64,000 bases of DNA, taken from positions 587,932 through 651,931 of the forward strand of contig CAUYUJ010019915.1 of the NCBI GenBank assembly GCA_963575745.1, in the 5' to 3' direction. The translations under genes and the position numbers were made by a program. The DNA is from Prorocentrum cordatum. Lineage: Eukaryota > Sar > Dinophyceae > Prorocentrales > Prorocentraceae. Shown here piece by piece: positions 22,886-33,676 of this stretch; positions within the stretch are counted from its first letter, which is position 1; each line of letters opens with the position of its first letter. The notes below the pieces were generated by a model. It made no database searches. It saw only the letters and a program-made list of their open reading frames with translations, and was not told the origin of the DNA.

Positions 22886-23275
22886 CTTAGCTTAGCTCAG
22901 CTTAGCTTCATCTTAGCTTCGCTTAGCTGTAGCTCAGCTTAACTTAGCTTAGCTTTGCTTTAGCTTAGCTTTAGCTTAGCGTTGGATTAGCTTCAGCTTA
23001 GCTTCAGCTTAGCTTTAGCTTAGCTTTAGCTTAGCGTGAGCTTAGCTTTAGCTGAGCTTAGCGTTAGTTTTGCTTCAGCTTAGTTTTAGCTGAGCTATAG
23101 CTTAGCTTGAGATTAGCTTCAGCTCAACTTCAGCGTTACTTTAGCCGGCTTAGCGTTAGCTTAGCTTTAACTTAGCTTCATCTTAGCTTTAGCTTAACTA
23201 TAGCTTAGCTTTAGCTTAGCTTTAGCTTAGCGTTAACTTAGCGCTAGCTTTGCTTTAGCTTAGCTTTAGCTTAGA
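22886..23275. repeat. AGCTTT/AGCTTA satellite, block 1
   Basis: About 390 bases built from 5-6 base units (TTAGC, TTTAGC) with occasional TCAGC and GTTAGC variants. A related block is at 35226-35555. It is not the plant/dinoflagellate-type TTTAGGG telomere repeat. Confidence 0.9.
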
Positions 23276-23960
23276 GTTACCGTTACTACTACTGCTGCTT
23301 TCCTAGGTGTTCCAACTCCTAGGTAGGGTCGCACTGGGATGCTCATGCTTTCATTCCTCTCATTCTCATTCCCTTTCTCCCATCTCATCCTGTTCCTCTT
23401 TTCTCCACCTTCCATCGCCCATCGCACATTACCCCCTGTTCCTAGTTTTATTTCCTTCCGGTCCTTCCTCCTCCGTCCTGGTTATCCCCATGTGTTCTCT
23501 TGTATGCCATCTGCCCATCTCGATCATTCGTGCTATCCGGCCCGCCGGCAGGGTGTGGCCTCGGCACCGGCGCAGCGCGCGGCTGCCACCCCAGGAGCAG
23601 CCGCGCCTGCTCGCGGCGCCGCAGAGGAGAGAGGAGGAATGACAGAGGAGAAGGACGACGACGACGAGCAGCAGCATCAGCAGCAGCAGCATCACATGAT
23701 CTGGACAGTTGAAACGGCAAAGGCTTCTCAGGACCTCCGGTGCCATGTGCCCCCAGACTGAGGGGCTTCTCAGATGCCACGTGCCATCGAGCCGAGGCAA
23801 GGGCGAAAGCGCAAGGAGAGAAGAAGCAGGACGAGAAGGCGAGGGTGGACAAGGATGAAGATGAAGTAGAGGAGGATGATGAGGGGGATGCCAGGCCATG
23901 TCGTCTATTTTCTCTTCCTCATCCCCAATCCCGCCACGCAGCTTACCCATGTCGCCCTTG
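23276..23960. other. No gene recognised
   Basis: Pyrimidine-rich DNA to about 23500, then GC-rich sequence with a CAGCAGCAG stretch (23668-23692). A plus frame with Gln-rich residues is low complexity. I cannot support a gene. Confidence 0.4.
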
Positions 23961-23999
23961 GCGCAGTCGAGGACGTCGGGAACGTCCCCAATTTGCGAT

Positions 24000-24970
24000 G
24001 TGGCTTCGGCAGTCAGGAACATCCCCGACTGTTCTAAGGGTATGGGTAATGTAATGCTATTACGCAGTTATCCATCTCATTCACAGTATGGGGACGCCCC
24101 CGACAGGCGAAGAGGTTTCGCCAGTAGAAGACATCCCCGACAATCGAATCTGCGTCGGGGACGTCCCCGACTGTTCTAAGGGCATGGGTAAAGGAATGCT
24201 TACATTGCTACACATATCCTAAGAACAGTCGGGGACGTCCCCGACAGGCTCGGAGGATTCACCAGTCGGGGACGTCCCCGTTTGTGGAAGCCCCCTCGCC
24301 AGTCGGGGACGTCCCCGACTGTTCTAAGGACATGTGTATCGTAATGATAGTACGCCGTTACCAATATCGTTAGAACAGTGGGGGGGGGTCCCCGAGGAGG
24401 CTTCGGCAGTCGGGGACGTCCCCGACTGTTCTAAGGGCATGGGTAACGTAATGGTACTACCGTTGCCCATGCCCTTAGAACAGTCGGGGACGTCCCCGAC
24501 TGGCGAAACCTCCCCGGGGCCGTCCCTGACTGCTCTAAGGATATGCGCAACGACGTAATATCATCACGTTACACACTCCCTTAGAACAGTCAATCGGGGA
24601 CGTCCCCGACTGTTCTAAGGACCTGAGTAAATCATGAATGATATAACGTCGTTACCCATGTCCTTAGAACAGTCGGGACGTCCCCGACTGTCGGGGACGT
24701 CCCCGACTGTTCTAAGGACATGGGTAACGACGTTATATCATTCATGATTTACTCAGGTCTTTAGAACAGTCGGGGACGTCCCCGAGAGGTCATCATGGTC
24801 GAATGCTTTCAGACTCACCAGGGGCGGCGTCGATATGTTCCACGAGCAGCAATGAGGGCGGTGACTGTTCCAAGGAGTGGGGTGAATCACCCCGCTGCTT
24901 AGAACAGTCGGGGACGTCCCCGACTGTTCTAAGCAGTTGGGTAAATTACCCCACTCCTTAGAACAGTCGG
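24000..24970. repeat. Array of nested palindromes (fold-back DNA)
   Basis: The self-complementary 12-mer GGGGACGTCCCC occurs ten times exactly. It usually sits in the 18-base palindrome GTCGGGGACGTCCCCGAC and separates nine hairpin units. Each unit starts CTGTTCTAAGG and ends with its complement CCTTAGAACAG, 43-64 bases later. Units lie at about 24028, 24170, 24319, 24426, 24529, 24610, 24706, 24864 and 24923. Neighbouring units can themselves be reverse complements: the seventh repeats the sixth in reverse with one mismatch, and the ninth is an inverted version of the eighth. No coding signal; the frames inside are repeats of the palindrome. Confidence 0.93.
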
Positions 24971-25659
24971 GCGCTCTCCGGAGCTTCACGCATGATCAAG
25001 GTGCCCGTCGCAATGTTTCGGCCGTTGTCGTCGCGCTGAGGGCCGGGGGGCTAATCAATTTCAAGACGCATCCTGAAACTACACCTCCTTTATAATCCCT
25101 CACTCCCTTCTTGCCCCCCCCCCCCCTCGTTGACCTTTATCCCTTCTTCCAGCCTCAGCTGCGTTAATTTAATCAAATGCTCCACAAAGCCCCCCAAGAT
25201 ATTTGAGGTGTGGCCTGTCGCTCTGGAATGATAGGGGCACTTGGCTTGGCGGACCAAATGTGGTGAAGGTCAATGGGAAGGGATGAGGGATGATATGGGG
25301 ATAGCCAGGGAGTAGTACACATGAAAAGAAGATGGTGACAGCTGATGGACAGTCAATGAATGATGTCGCAGCGCTTGGCCCCTGGACAGTCAATGACTGA
25401 TGGCACCTCGCAGTCAATGATGCTGCATCCTCTGGTCCCCTTTGGACATGTTTTACCTTGGGTCACTGCCGGGGGGGGGAGGAGGCCTTGGCATTGATGG
25501 GGCAGAGGGTAGCGTGGGTAGGCGAAGGAGGGGTATGGAGGGATGATAAAGAGAATGATGACGAGAATGTGTTAGTTGTCCTGCTAAGTTCTGGCTCGAA
25601 AGCCACTTCGCTCGCGTGATCTTACGATCCGCCCGCCAGAATTCTGGACGGTCGTCGCC
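24971..25659. other. Spacer upstream of the 25660 gene
   Basis: No gene recognised. GACAGTCAATGA-type units recur at 25349, 25385 and 25410. A very weak leader-like stretch (TTCTGGCTCGAAAG at about 25590-25604) sits roughly 55 bases before ATG 25660, a spacing like that of the clear relics, but only about half of the leader positions match. Confidence 0.4.
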
Positions 25660-28600
25660 ATGGGGAAGCGCGCTGCGCCGGCCGCCAGCAAGTCCGCACC
25701 CAAGAAGCTCGTCAAGCCAGCGCAGTCATCTTCTGGCGCTAGCAGCTCGGCACCCACCTCGTCGCACGTCGACCAGCACAACTCGAAGCTCATGTCCGAC
25801 GTCCTGAACGCGTACCACTACCTCAACAGCCTCCCTGAGTTTGAGGGGATGCACGCGGCCGCGCCCTCCAGTCTGGCTGATGGTGGTCACATGGCCCCGT
25901 ATGCCGACGACGCTGCTGTTTCTGCTCTATCTAGCAGGAACTCGTACTTGGCTTGTGGCAATGTTTGGTGGGTGGATTTGACGTTCAATGTGCAGCCCGG
26001 AGTGCCTGTGACCCAGCATTCCGTTGACGTCATCAAAGCTGAGATCTTCGGCGACGGCCCGCCTCGTGTCTTCCCAGATACTATCAGCGTCGCTGTGATG
26101 TCGAAGGAGATGCCATCAGCCCACTTCAGTCGGCTGGTCAGGATCAGCCCCGAGGCCTGGAGGGTGCAATCGATGATGAAAGTAAGGTGGCGACAATGAT
26201 GAGGTCAGGGGTGTGAGAGGGAGGATGACAGGAGTTTGTGAGGAGGCAGATGAGGATTACGAGGAGGAGGATGAGGATGACTGGACGCCGAATGACATGG
26301 GCACGTCCTCTTTCGAAGCCTCCTCTTTTTGCTCTTTGCTGGTCCTTCCCCTTCTCCCCCTGCCCCTTCTTATCATCATCCCCCCCCCCCCCCCCCCCAA
26401 TAAAATAAAAGCAACGCGTGCCTCCGGGCACTACCGAGTAGGCGAGCTGGTTCGCCCTCTGGTGGTGAAGTCCTGCGCTTGAGGTGGGTTGATGCGTGGC
26501 CGGGTGCTCCTCCCCCTCTTGCTTCTCTTTCCAGCTCAATTATCCTCCCTTCTCCTCGCGTTGCCCGATCCTTCCTCTGCTTTCTCTCCCAGCCTTCCTC
26601 GCAATGTCCTCCTCCATCCCTTTGTGCCCTCCTCATCTGCCCTCTCCCCCATCTGTCTTCGCGCTACTTATCCTGCTCGTTCCTCTTCGTTCTCCTCCTC
26701 CTCGTCATCCTTATCGTCCTTCTCCCCCCTCCTCTCCCTCATCCTCCACCTCTTCCATCGCCCTCTTCCCCCTGTGTCCCCCCTCTCTTCCACTTCGATC
26801 TGCCGCTCCTGAGGGCGAGGGGGTAGAGGGCAAGAATGAGGGGCTATGATGAGAATGTTTGACGCTTCGCGTATCCCCACTAGCCCGTCCAGAACCGATC
26901 AGCAGGGGAGTTGGTGAATCAGGGGCGGCAGGGCGCATGCAGTCGCGCAGCCGTCTTCGAGAAAACAAGGATCACGCATAGCTTCCCGCATTGAAGCTTA
27001 AGATGGGAATCGGTGCAAGTTACAATGGTGCTTCGATGAGGGGTGAGGGGTGTTTCGATGACTCGTTATGGCTGTTGCACTGAGTTGTGTCTTAAGCTCG
27101 CGTGCGTTCCGAAACTTGGAGGCATCTTGGGGCTCTCTTGGGATTCTCGTGGGCCCCTCCTGGGGCCTCATGGGGCTCTTTCTTGGGGCTTTCCTGAGGT
27201 TATCTTAGGGCCTTCTTGGGGCTATTGTGGGTTCTTTTGGGGCGTCTTGGTGCCCTCCTGGGGCTCTTTAGGCTGGTCTTGGAGCCTTCGTGGGGCTCTC
27301 TTGGGATACCTGAGGAGCCTACTGGGGCCGCCTTGGTCCTCATCGCTACAGAAAGGGGGGGGGGGGGGCTCAATTCTCCCCCCCCCCCCCCTTCTCCCCC
27401 CCCCCCCCTTCCCCCCCCCCCCCCCCCCCATCGGAGGCTCAAGCATGCCGTCTTGGGGCCCTCTTGGCCCGCTCTTGGCGCGCTCTCGGGCGCTTTGGGG
27501 GCCGTCTTGGGGCTCTCTTGGGCCCCTCTTAGGGCTGTCTTGGGCCATCTTGGGGCCATCTTTGGGCCCCAAGAGCCCTTCGGAAGAGAAAATGCGAGAC
27601 GGCAAAAAACCATTGATTGTCTTTATGTTTTAAAGAGATGTTGGCCTCTTGGGGGTGTCCTTGGAGGCCTCGGAGGGCACTTGAAACTGTCTTGGGGCCG
27701 TCTTCAGGCATCTTGGACGCGTGTCGGAGGCTATCTTGACCCGTCTACCGCTATACTGGGCCATCGTGAAGGCCATCTTGCGCTCTCGGATGCCCTCTTG
27801 GAGCCATCTTGGGCAATCTTGGACGCTGCTATGCCCCCCCCCCCCCCCCCCCGTCCAAACGCCTCCCGAGCAGGGAAAGGCATTAGGTTGGACAGGGGCG
27901 CGCCCTAGACCACCTGCGCCCAGAGGGCTGGTGGGACGCGGGTGGGTGGCGGGGGGGGCGGGGGGGTGGGGGGGTGGGGGCAGGGCGAGGGGGGGGGGAA
28001 GGAGGGGAAGGAGAATGAGGGGGAGGGGGGGGAGGTGGAGGAGGAGGATGTTTGGAGGATGATGGTTTGAGTGGTTGACGAACCCTAAGCGCCACAGGAG
28101 ATGGTCTACGCCTTCTTCCTTGCAGCGGCCGAGGACTTGAAGAAGGTTGGCAACGACACAGACCGCGCCACTGCGTGGCGCCAGTGTGCTCTTTCCTGCC
28201 CCATGGAATTCATTTTCCTTGAGAACGAGGCCGCCCGGTACTGGAAGGCGGTGAACCTCCGCGAGAGGATTGGCACGAGGTACGTGGCAATGTATCGTTC
28301 TGCAGGACACTCATCTAAACATCGGTTTCGTTTTAATGCCCCTCCCTTCTGGTCGGCGGCCCAACGTGGCCCATCCTTGCCCCCTGGTCCCCTGCGGGTC
28401 GCCGATCTCAATGTGGCCCTGTCTTGTCGGTGGGTCCAACGTGGCCCAGCGTGGCCACTAGCGAAAAGGTTGAGGGGCGGGTAAGAGTGGGCGCAGAATG
28501 ATACCAACGTCGCGCAGTGCAGCGCGTCTTCGAAGTCGCCCACTGGAAGATGAGCGAGGAGCGTCGCTTGGGCAAGGAACTGAATGCGAAGCTGGTGTCG

Positions 28601-31600
28601 GCTGCGTGGCAGGAGCATTGCGCTATGAGCAGCGCGGGCGAAAAGATCACTGATGGCTTCGTGAATGCAGCACTCACCGTTTACTTTCGCGTCTTGGCAG
28701 ACGATGAGTGCAGGGCCATAATCATGGGCGCTGAGAACACCTGGGGGAAGCGCACCCCATGGGACAGCGTGTACAAGCTCGAGGCGATCGCGAAGAAGTG
28801 TGGCTTGAGGGAGCAGGGCGTGATCAACCTGAGGTGGGTGCTGCGCGGGGTGACGGACTTGGTGACGAATGGGTACCAGCCCGCGTCTGCTTTCAGCGTC
28901 CGTGCGTTGTCAGGAAAGGGCATGCCGAACAACAAGGGGATGGCCGACCTCATCCTTTACAAGATGCAGGTCATGAAATACTGTTTGGCTAGCGTGCTGG
29001 CTCCTCTGAATTACGACGGCGAGGAGAAGGAGCTGGTGGCTTCGTACATTGGATCTCATGGCAAGTACTGTTCTGTCTTTGGATATGATCACGAGCAGCT
29101 CTCCAGGGTCTGGCTTCACAAACACGCGAAGCCTCTGCGAGAGCTCATCAAGATGTTCGCGGACAGCGGGGTTTCCAATTTAGTGTTGCCATCGTCCATT
29201 ATGCCTATGCCGTCGTTGCCACCTCCTCCCCAGGAGGCATGCGCAACGCGGGCAAGGATGAGGGCTGAGGAGGGGGAGGGGGAGGAGGAGGAGGAGGAAG
29301 AAAAGGATGAGGGGGGGAGACGAGGAGGAGGATAAGGGGGGCCTCTAACCTGTTTAAGTTTTCATTGCCTCAGAGGAGCTGGTGTATGGCATCGACTACG
29401 ACGGCCCCATCAAGAACGCGGTTCGCTTCAACAGCTCCATGGAGGAGCTGTTCGACAGGACGGAGATCAAAGAAGTGCTGACCAGACTAATCGAGCAATC
29501 GCACAGCCATCTCGGTACTGTCCCGGAGTCGGCTCGCCAGGCGCCAGTGGAAGTCCCCGATGACGCAGAGAACCATTCCATCGCGCTCGGCCTCGCCATG
29601 AAGAAAGGGGACTCGGGTAGCCTCTCGGACCGCCTTGGTGAGCAGACAGCCAGCATGAGGGATGTGCTCGAGAAGAAATGGAAGGTCTTCGAGAAATTGG
29701 CTTGCTTGTCAGAGGATGCTAAGCACACGCTCGAGACCATCGAGACCGCTGCCCGCCAGAAAGTTTCGGACCACGTTGCCATCATCGTGGAAGGCAGCAC
29801 GAGCCAAGCTATGGGCAATCTCATCAGCAATACTTTCGTTGGGGGGCTCAGGGGAGACGATCACAAACAGGTGCTCATAATTTATGATAACAAGCAGGCG
29901 GGCGAATCCATGACAGCTCCCCACATTCGCATGCCATCGTTCAAGTCAGATCGGCTGAAAAAGATGATGATTTTGCCTGTGGCTGTTCCGCCTGACTAGG
30001 GAGATGGGTCTGTTTCGACTTCAGTAGAGATTGGTTGCCCTTGTTGCGTATGCACAAAAGAATGGAGATGACGAGGGAGGGGAGGGGAGGAGGACAACGT
30101 TTATAAGCTCAGATATACGATCACACTTCCCATGCTTTGTCTTTGCCCACGCCCCGCTCCCTTTCATGTCTCTCATCTCCCAACTATTCTCTCCTGCCCT
30201 CTCCGTCCTCAATACCCCCCTTTCTGGTCATCACTCCGCTCCTTCTCCTGCTCCGCATCCTCCACCACGCCTCATTTCTAATTATTAGCGCTTCGAATGT
30301 CCACATCAGCCCATCCTAAAGCAAGGTTTCACACGAAGAATGCCAATCATCTGGTTTGTCGCTCGCTTCGCCGTTTGGGCGCAGGTTGGGGTTATTCGGG
30401 GGCTTGCTTGGGGATGTGTTCAACGTCTCGTGGATCTTTTGGGGCCCCTGAGCTATCTCTCGGGGCCTTATGGGGTTGCTTCGAGGTGTGATCCGGGCTC
30501 TATTAAAGCTCTTTGGGCCTCTCCTTGTGCGTCTTGTTGCCCTAATGGCGCAGGGGCTCACAAAGGAGGGCAACTTCAATTGCAGCCCCCCTCTGGCGTG
30601 GGAGGTTGACCATTGACTGCGGTGAGAAATGGCCCGCCCCTAAGGCCCGGAGGGTGGAGATGCGAAGGAAATCCTCCCCTGTGGAGGTCGAACAGAGCGA
30701 GTTACCTGAACCGCTCACGCGCCCAGAAGGTTGGTGGGATCCACCTGTGCGTTTCACGCTTTGCGCCCCCTGTTGGGCCAGTGGATCCAGGGCGTTTGCG
30801 CTAGCCGCCAGGATGTTGACCAGTTGGGCTCGGGCGACGTGCGGCTCATCTTCGACGGGGGGATTCTAGGCAATCGCGGGCAGATTCTTGGTTCGTTTTT
30901 GGACACGGCCGGCAAGGCCATGCCCAAGAATGCTGCGAACCTCTATGTGCACTACTCAGAGCCCGCCACGCAGTCTCGGTGCACCCGCTTGAAGGACACA
31001 ATCCCCATTATCCTTCTCATTTTCCTTCTCACGTTCCTTCTCATCCTCCTTTTCCTTGTGATGTCACAATGCCATCATCCTTCTCACCATCGTACTTTCT
31101 CTAGGATAACGCCCGCCTCCCTCAGCTGGAGACCTGCTACATCGTGACGAAGGACGTTTACCAACCGCCCAAGAAGGCCAGGAAACATTTTGAAGGGTGC
31201 ACGACCGCTGGGGCGATCCTCGGCCCTGTTGGCGCCCCGACTCCTGACCAGATGTGGCTTCTCACCTTTGGGGAGAAAAAGGAGCTCTACGGGATGATGC
31301 GAGCCGAGGTTGGCGGCAAAACATCCGATCCGGAGACGAACCCAGACAAGAAGAAGAGGACGGATCCTGAGTACGAGCCTGTCTGCTACCACTCGATGCT
31401 GGACGTCATCCCAAGCGAGCTTCCACACTCCTATTTTCTAGGCTTTGCCTGTCTGCCGTCTACAGCTTACCCCCAAACCATATTTATCCTCATTCCCCTC
31501 CTCCTACACCCCTGCCCTTCTCCTCCTTCTCCTTCACATCCTCTCCTGCTCATCATCCTCATCCCCCTTCCCCCCCCTCCTTCTTCCTTCTCATCCTTCT

Positions 31601-32528
31601 CCTTCTCATCCTTCTCCATCTTATCCTTCTCCTTCTCATCCTTTTCGTTGTCCTCTTCCTTCTTCTCTTGCTCCACCTCGCCATTCAGACAGCTCCCCCC
31701 CCTGTTGGCCCCCCCCCCCTCGCCCCCCTCGCCCCCCTCCTTCCACTTCAGCGGCCCCGCCCGGCGCCGCGCCCGGGGTCGGCGGCCCAGCGGGCCCAGC
31801 CGGCAGCCCAGGCCTGTCGGGGGATGGGCGAAGAGGAGAGGTGGAGGAGAGGGAGGTGGAGGAGGAGGAGGAGAAGGGGGTGGAGGAGAAGGGGGCGAAG
31901 GAGAGGCGGAGGAGAAGGAGGTGGAACAAGAGGGCGCGAGGGGGGAAGGAGCGAGGGACATGTAGGACAGGGGGGCGAAGGCGAGGGCGAGGTAGGAAGG
32001 TTTTGAAATGACGAACGCGCCTGGAAATCCCAACGCGGGGTTTGCGTGCCCGGCGAAGGGCGTTATCGAGATGAACCCGACCAGTCCCGACTGGGCATTG
32101 CAATGCATCGTGAACGGCATCCCCCATCTGGCGGTGGCCTTCACAGAGGCGCACCAGCAAATGTTCATGAACATTTTGGCCCACAGAGTCTTCATGATGT
32201 TCACCGATGAGGCCCACGCGTTCTACGACTCTATAAGGCTGCTGAGCTCCTGATGGACAAGGAGGAGAACGCCGGCGACGGAGAGCCTGCTGGCGAGTGC
32301 GGTGCTGGTGGCGACGGCGAGGGAGACCCTGCTGGCGAAGGCGGTGGTCGCGGCCGTGGCCGTGGCGGCCGTGGCGGCCGCGGTGGTCGCAGCGGCGGCC
32401 GCGGCGCCGGCCGCTCCGGCCGTGGCGGCCGCGGCGAGGGCGCGACGCGCCAGGAGCTTCTCAACCGCTTGGCCATGATGGGCGGCGAGTCGGGTGAGGA
32501 TTCCAACGACGGCGGCCAGGATGACTGA
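25660..32528 (+). CDS. Multi-exon gene of unknown function with RGG tail
   Basis: I read seven exons. They are 25660-26181 (ends AAA|GTAAGG), 28098-28283 (TAC|GTGGCA), 28523-29233 (CAG|GAGGCA), 29376 to about 29986, 30812 to about 30997 (AAG|GACACA), 31105 to about 31430, and 31996-32528. All fixed junctions are phase 0, and two donors appear to be GA rather than GT. The N terminus is Lys/Ala/Ser-rich and basic (GKRAAPAASKSAPKK). The middle is globular with no known motif (e.g. WWVDLTFNVQPGVPV, GVINLRWVLRGVTDLV, QLETCYIVTKDVYQPPKKAR). The last exon gives SPDWALQCIVNGIPHLAVAF and ends in an RGG/RGRG-rich, acidic tail (GGRGRGRGGRGG … ELLNRLAMM), suggesting RNA or nucleic-acid binding. The last exon needs one extra base near 32230 to join its two frames. 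Introns hold repeat copies B and C plus polypurine/polypyrimidine tracts. Function unknown. Confidence 0.6.
26858..27945 (+). repeat. 1.1 kb dispersed repeat, copy B (in an intron)
   Basis: It matches copy A from TTTGACGCTTCGCGTATCCCC through the CTTGGGGCTCT interior and C runs to CGAGCAGGGAAAGGC and CCACCTGCGCCCAGAGG. It lies wholly between the first and second coding exons of the 25660 gene. Confidence 0.85.
30283..30745 (+). repeat. Diverged, shorter relative of the 1.1 kb repeat, copy C
   Basis: The 5' end (GCGCTTCGAATGTCCACATC-x-GCCCATCC) and 3' end (GCGCCCAGAAGGTTGGTGGG) parallel those of copies A and B. The interior keeps the GGGGCC/TTGGGG style but is much shorter. It lies between exons 4 and 5 of the 25660 gene. 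Confidence 0.6.
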
Positions 32529-32529
32529 A

Positions 32530-33600
32530 ACTTTCTGAGCCGCAGTGCACATTAAAAGGTCGAGGAGGAAGAGGAGGAATACTTGAGGAGGAAGAGGATG
32601 AGGAAGGATTAGGGGAGGAAGATGGGAGGGAGACCCCGGCTGCGCTGTCGCTACTAGGTGTTTATAGCTTGCCTGCAGCTGGCGCCTGGTGGCATCGCCA
32701 CCACCTCTTTTCTAGCTGCAAGGCTGACGGCTGCAAGTCAGGTGACCTTCCACTTTCACAGCGAAATGGGGCCTTAGTGTGTGCTGCGTCAGATACAACG
32801 CCCCCGAGCGGGTGACGTTTTTTTTTTCTGCGCGCTCTTCTCTTTTGGGAGACGGAGCCTAGGACGCCGTGGCAGCAGGTGAGGGAAATGAGGCAAACGT
32901 GCTGGGGGGTCAAGCCGCTGCCACGGCCGCGACGACTGCAGCTGGATCTTGTTTTGCCTTTTTCAGCTTGCAGTCAACTGAGTCGCCAGCGAGGCATCCC
33001 CCATGCCGAATGTGGCGACGATAATGCAGTTCTCTAGCTCCCGCTCGGGCGCGCATCCTGACGTCTCTCAACACTGTCAGGAACAACGCTAAGCCAACAG
33101 GCAAAACATGATCAGAAGAACTGCTTGAGGAGGCTAGGAGGAGGAGGAGGGTAGGGTGAGGAGGGAGGATAACGAACACCAACACATATCAAGGCATTCC
33201 ATAACAAAGCAAAGTCTAGCATAGCATCGCGCCGCAAGGGGTAGCATGAGGACGTTGCATTGAATTGTCTTGCGTCGCATAAATTCAACACGCATCACAT
33301 AGATTTCGGTCGTCCTCAACCCCATATTCAAGCATGTTTCGGGCACCCTCGGATGGCTCAATCATGGGGCACATGAAAAAAAAAGTCCTAGATGCGACCG
33401 CAAAGCATCCTGACACAGTCGGCGCAGCATCGGCATGCATCGCGTCCTCCCAATGTTCCTCATCCTCCCCCTGCTCCTCAGCTCTCCTCCTCAAGGTTAT
33501 CCACGCCGTCTCTCCTCCGTCACTTCGCCCCCTGCCATCGTTTCAATCCGCTCTTCCAATTTCGCGTCACAAAATTCTCTGTTCTGTAATCGCAAGTGTG
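32530..33600. other. Spacer between the RGG gene and methyltransferase 2
   Basis: No gene recognised. 32565-32635 is GGAGGAAGAGG purine-rich, 33125-33175 likewise, and 33185-33310 carries degenerate GCATAGCA/GCATCG motifs. Confidence 0.5.
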
Positions 33601-33614
33601 GTTGCTATCGTTCA

Positions 33615-33639
33615 TCCGCGTTGCCATTTTTGGCTCAAG
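33615..33639 (+). other. Relic spliced leader
   Basis: TCCG, a two-base insertion, then TTGCCATTTTTGGCTCAAG. Apart from that insertion and one extra T there is a single substitution against the canonical leader. ATG 33677 follows 37 bases later in the same orientation. Confidence 0.8.
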
Positions 33640-33676
33640 TTTGATTGCGTTCCTGCCGCGCGCCCCCTGTCATTTG

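Noticed and set aside
22886-23275. Telomere-like repeat
   Set aside because: Units are TTAGC/TTTAGC, not TTTAGGG, and the block is internal.
24334-24558. Small frame with repeating Gly-Thr-Ser-Pro-Thr-Val
   Set aside because: Produced by the palindrome repeat; the same peptide appears on both strands.
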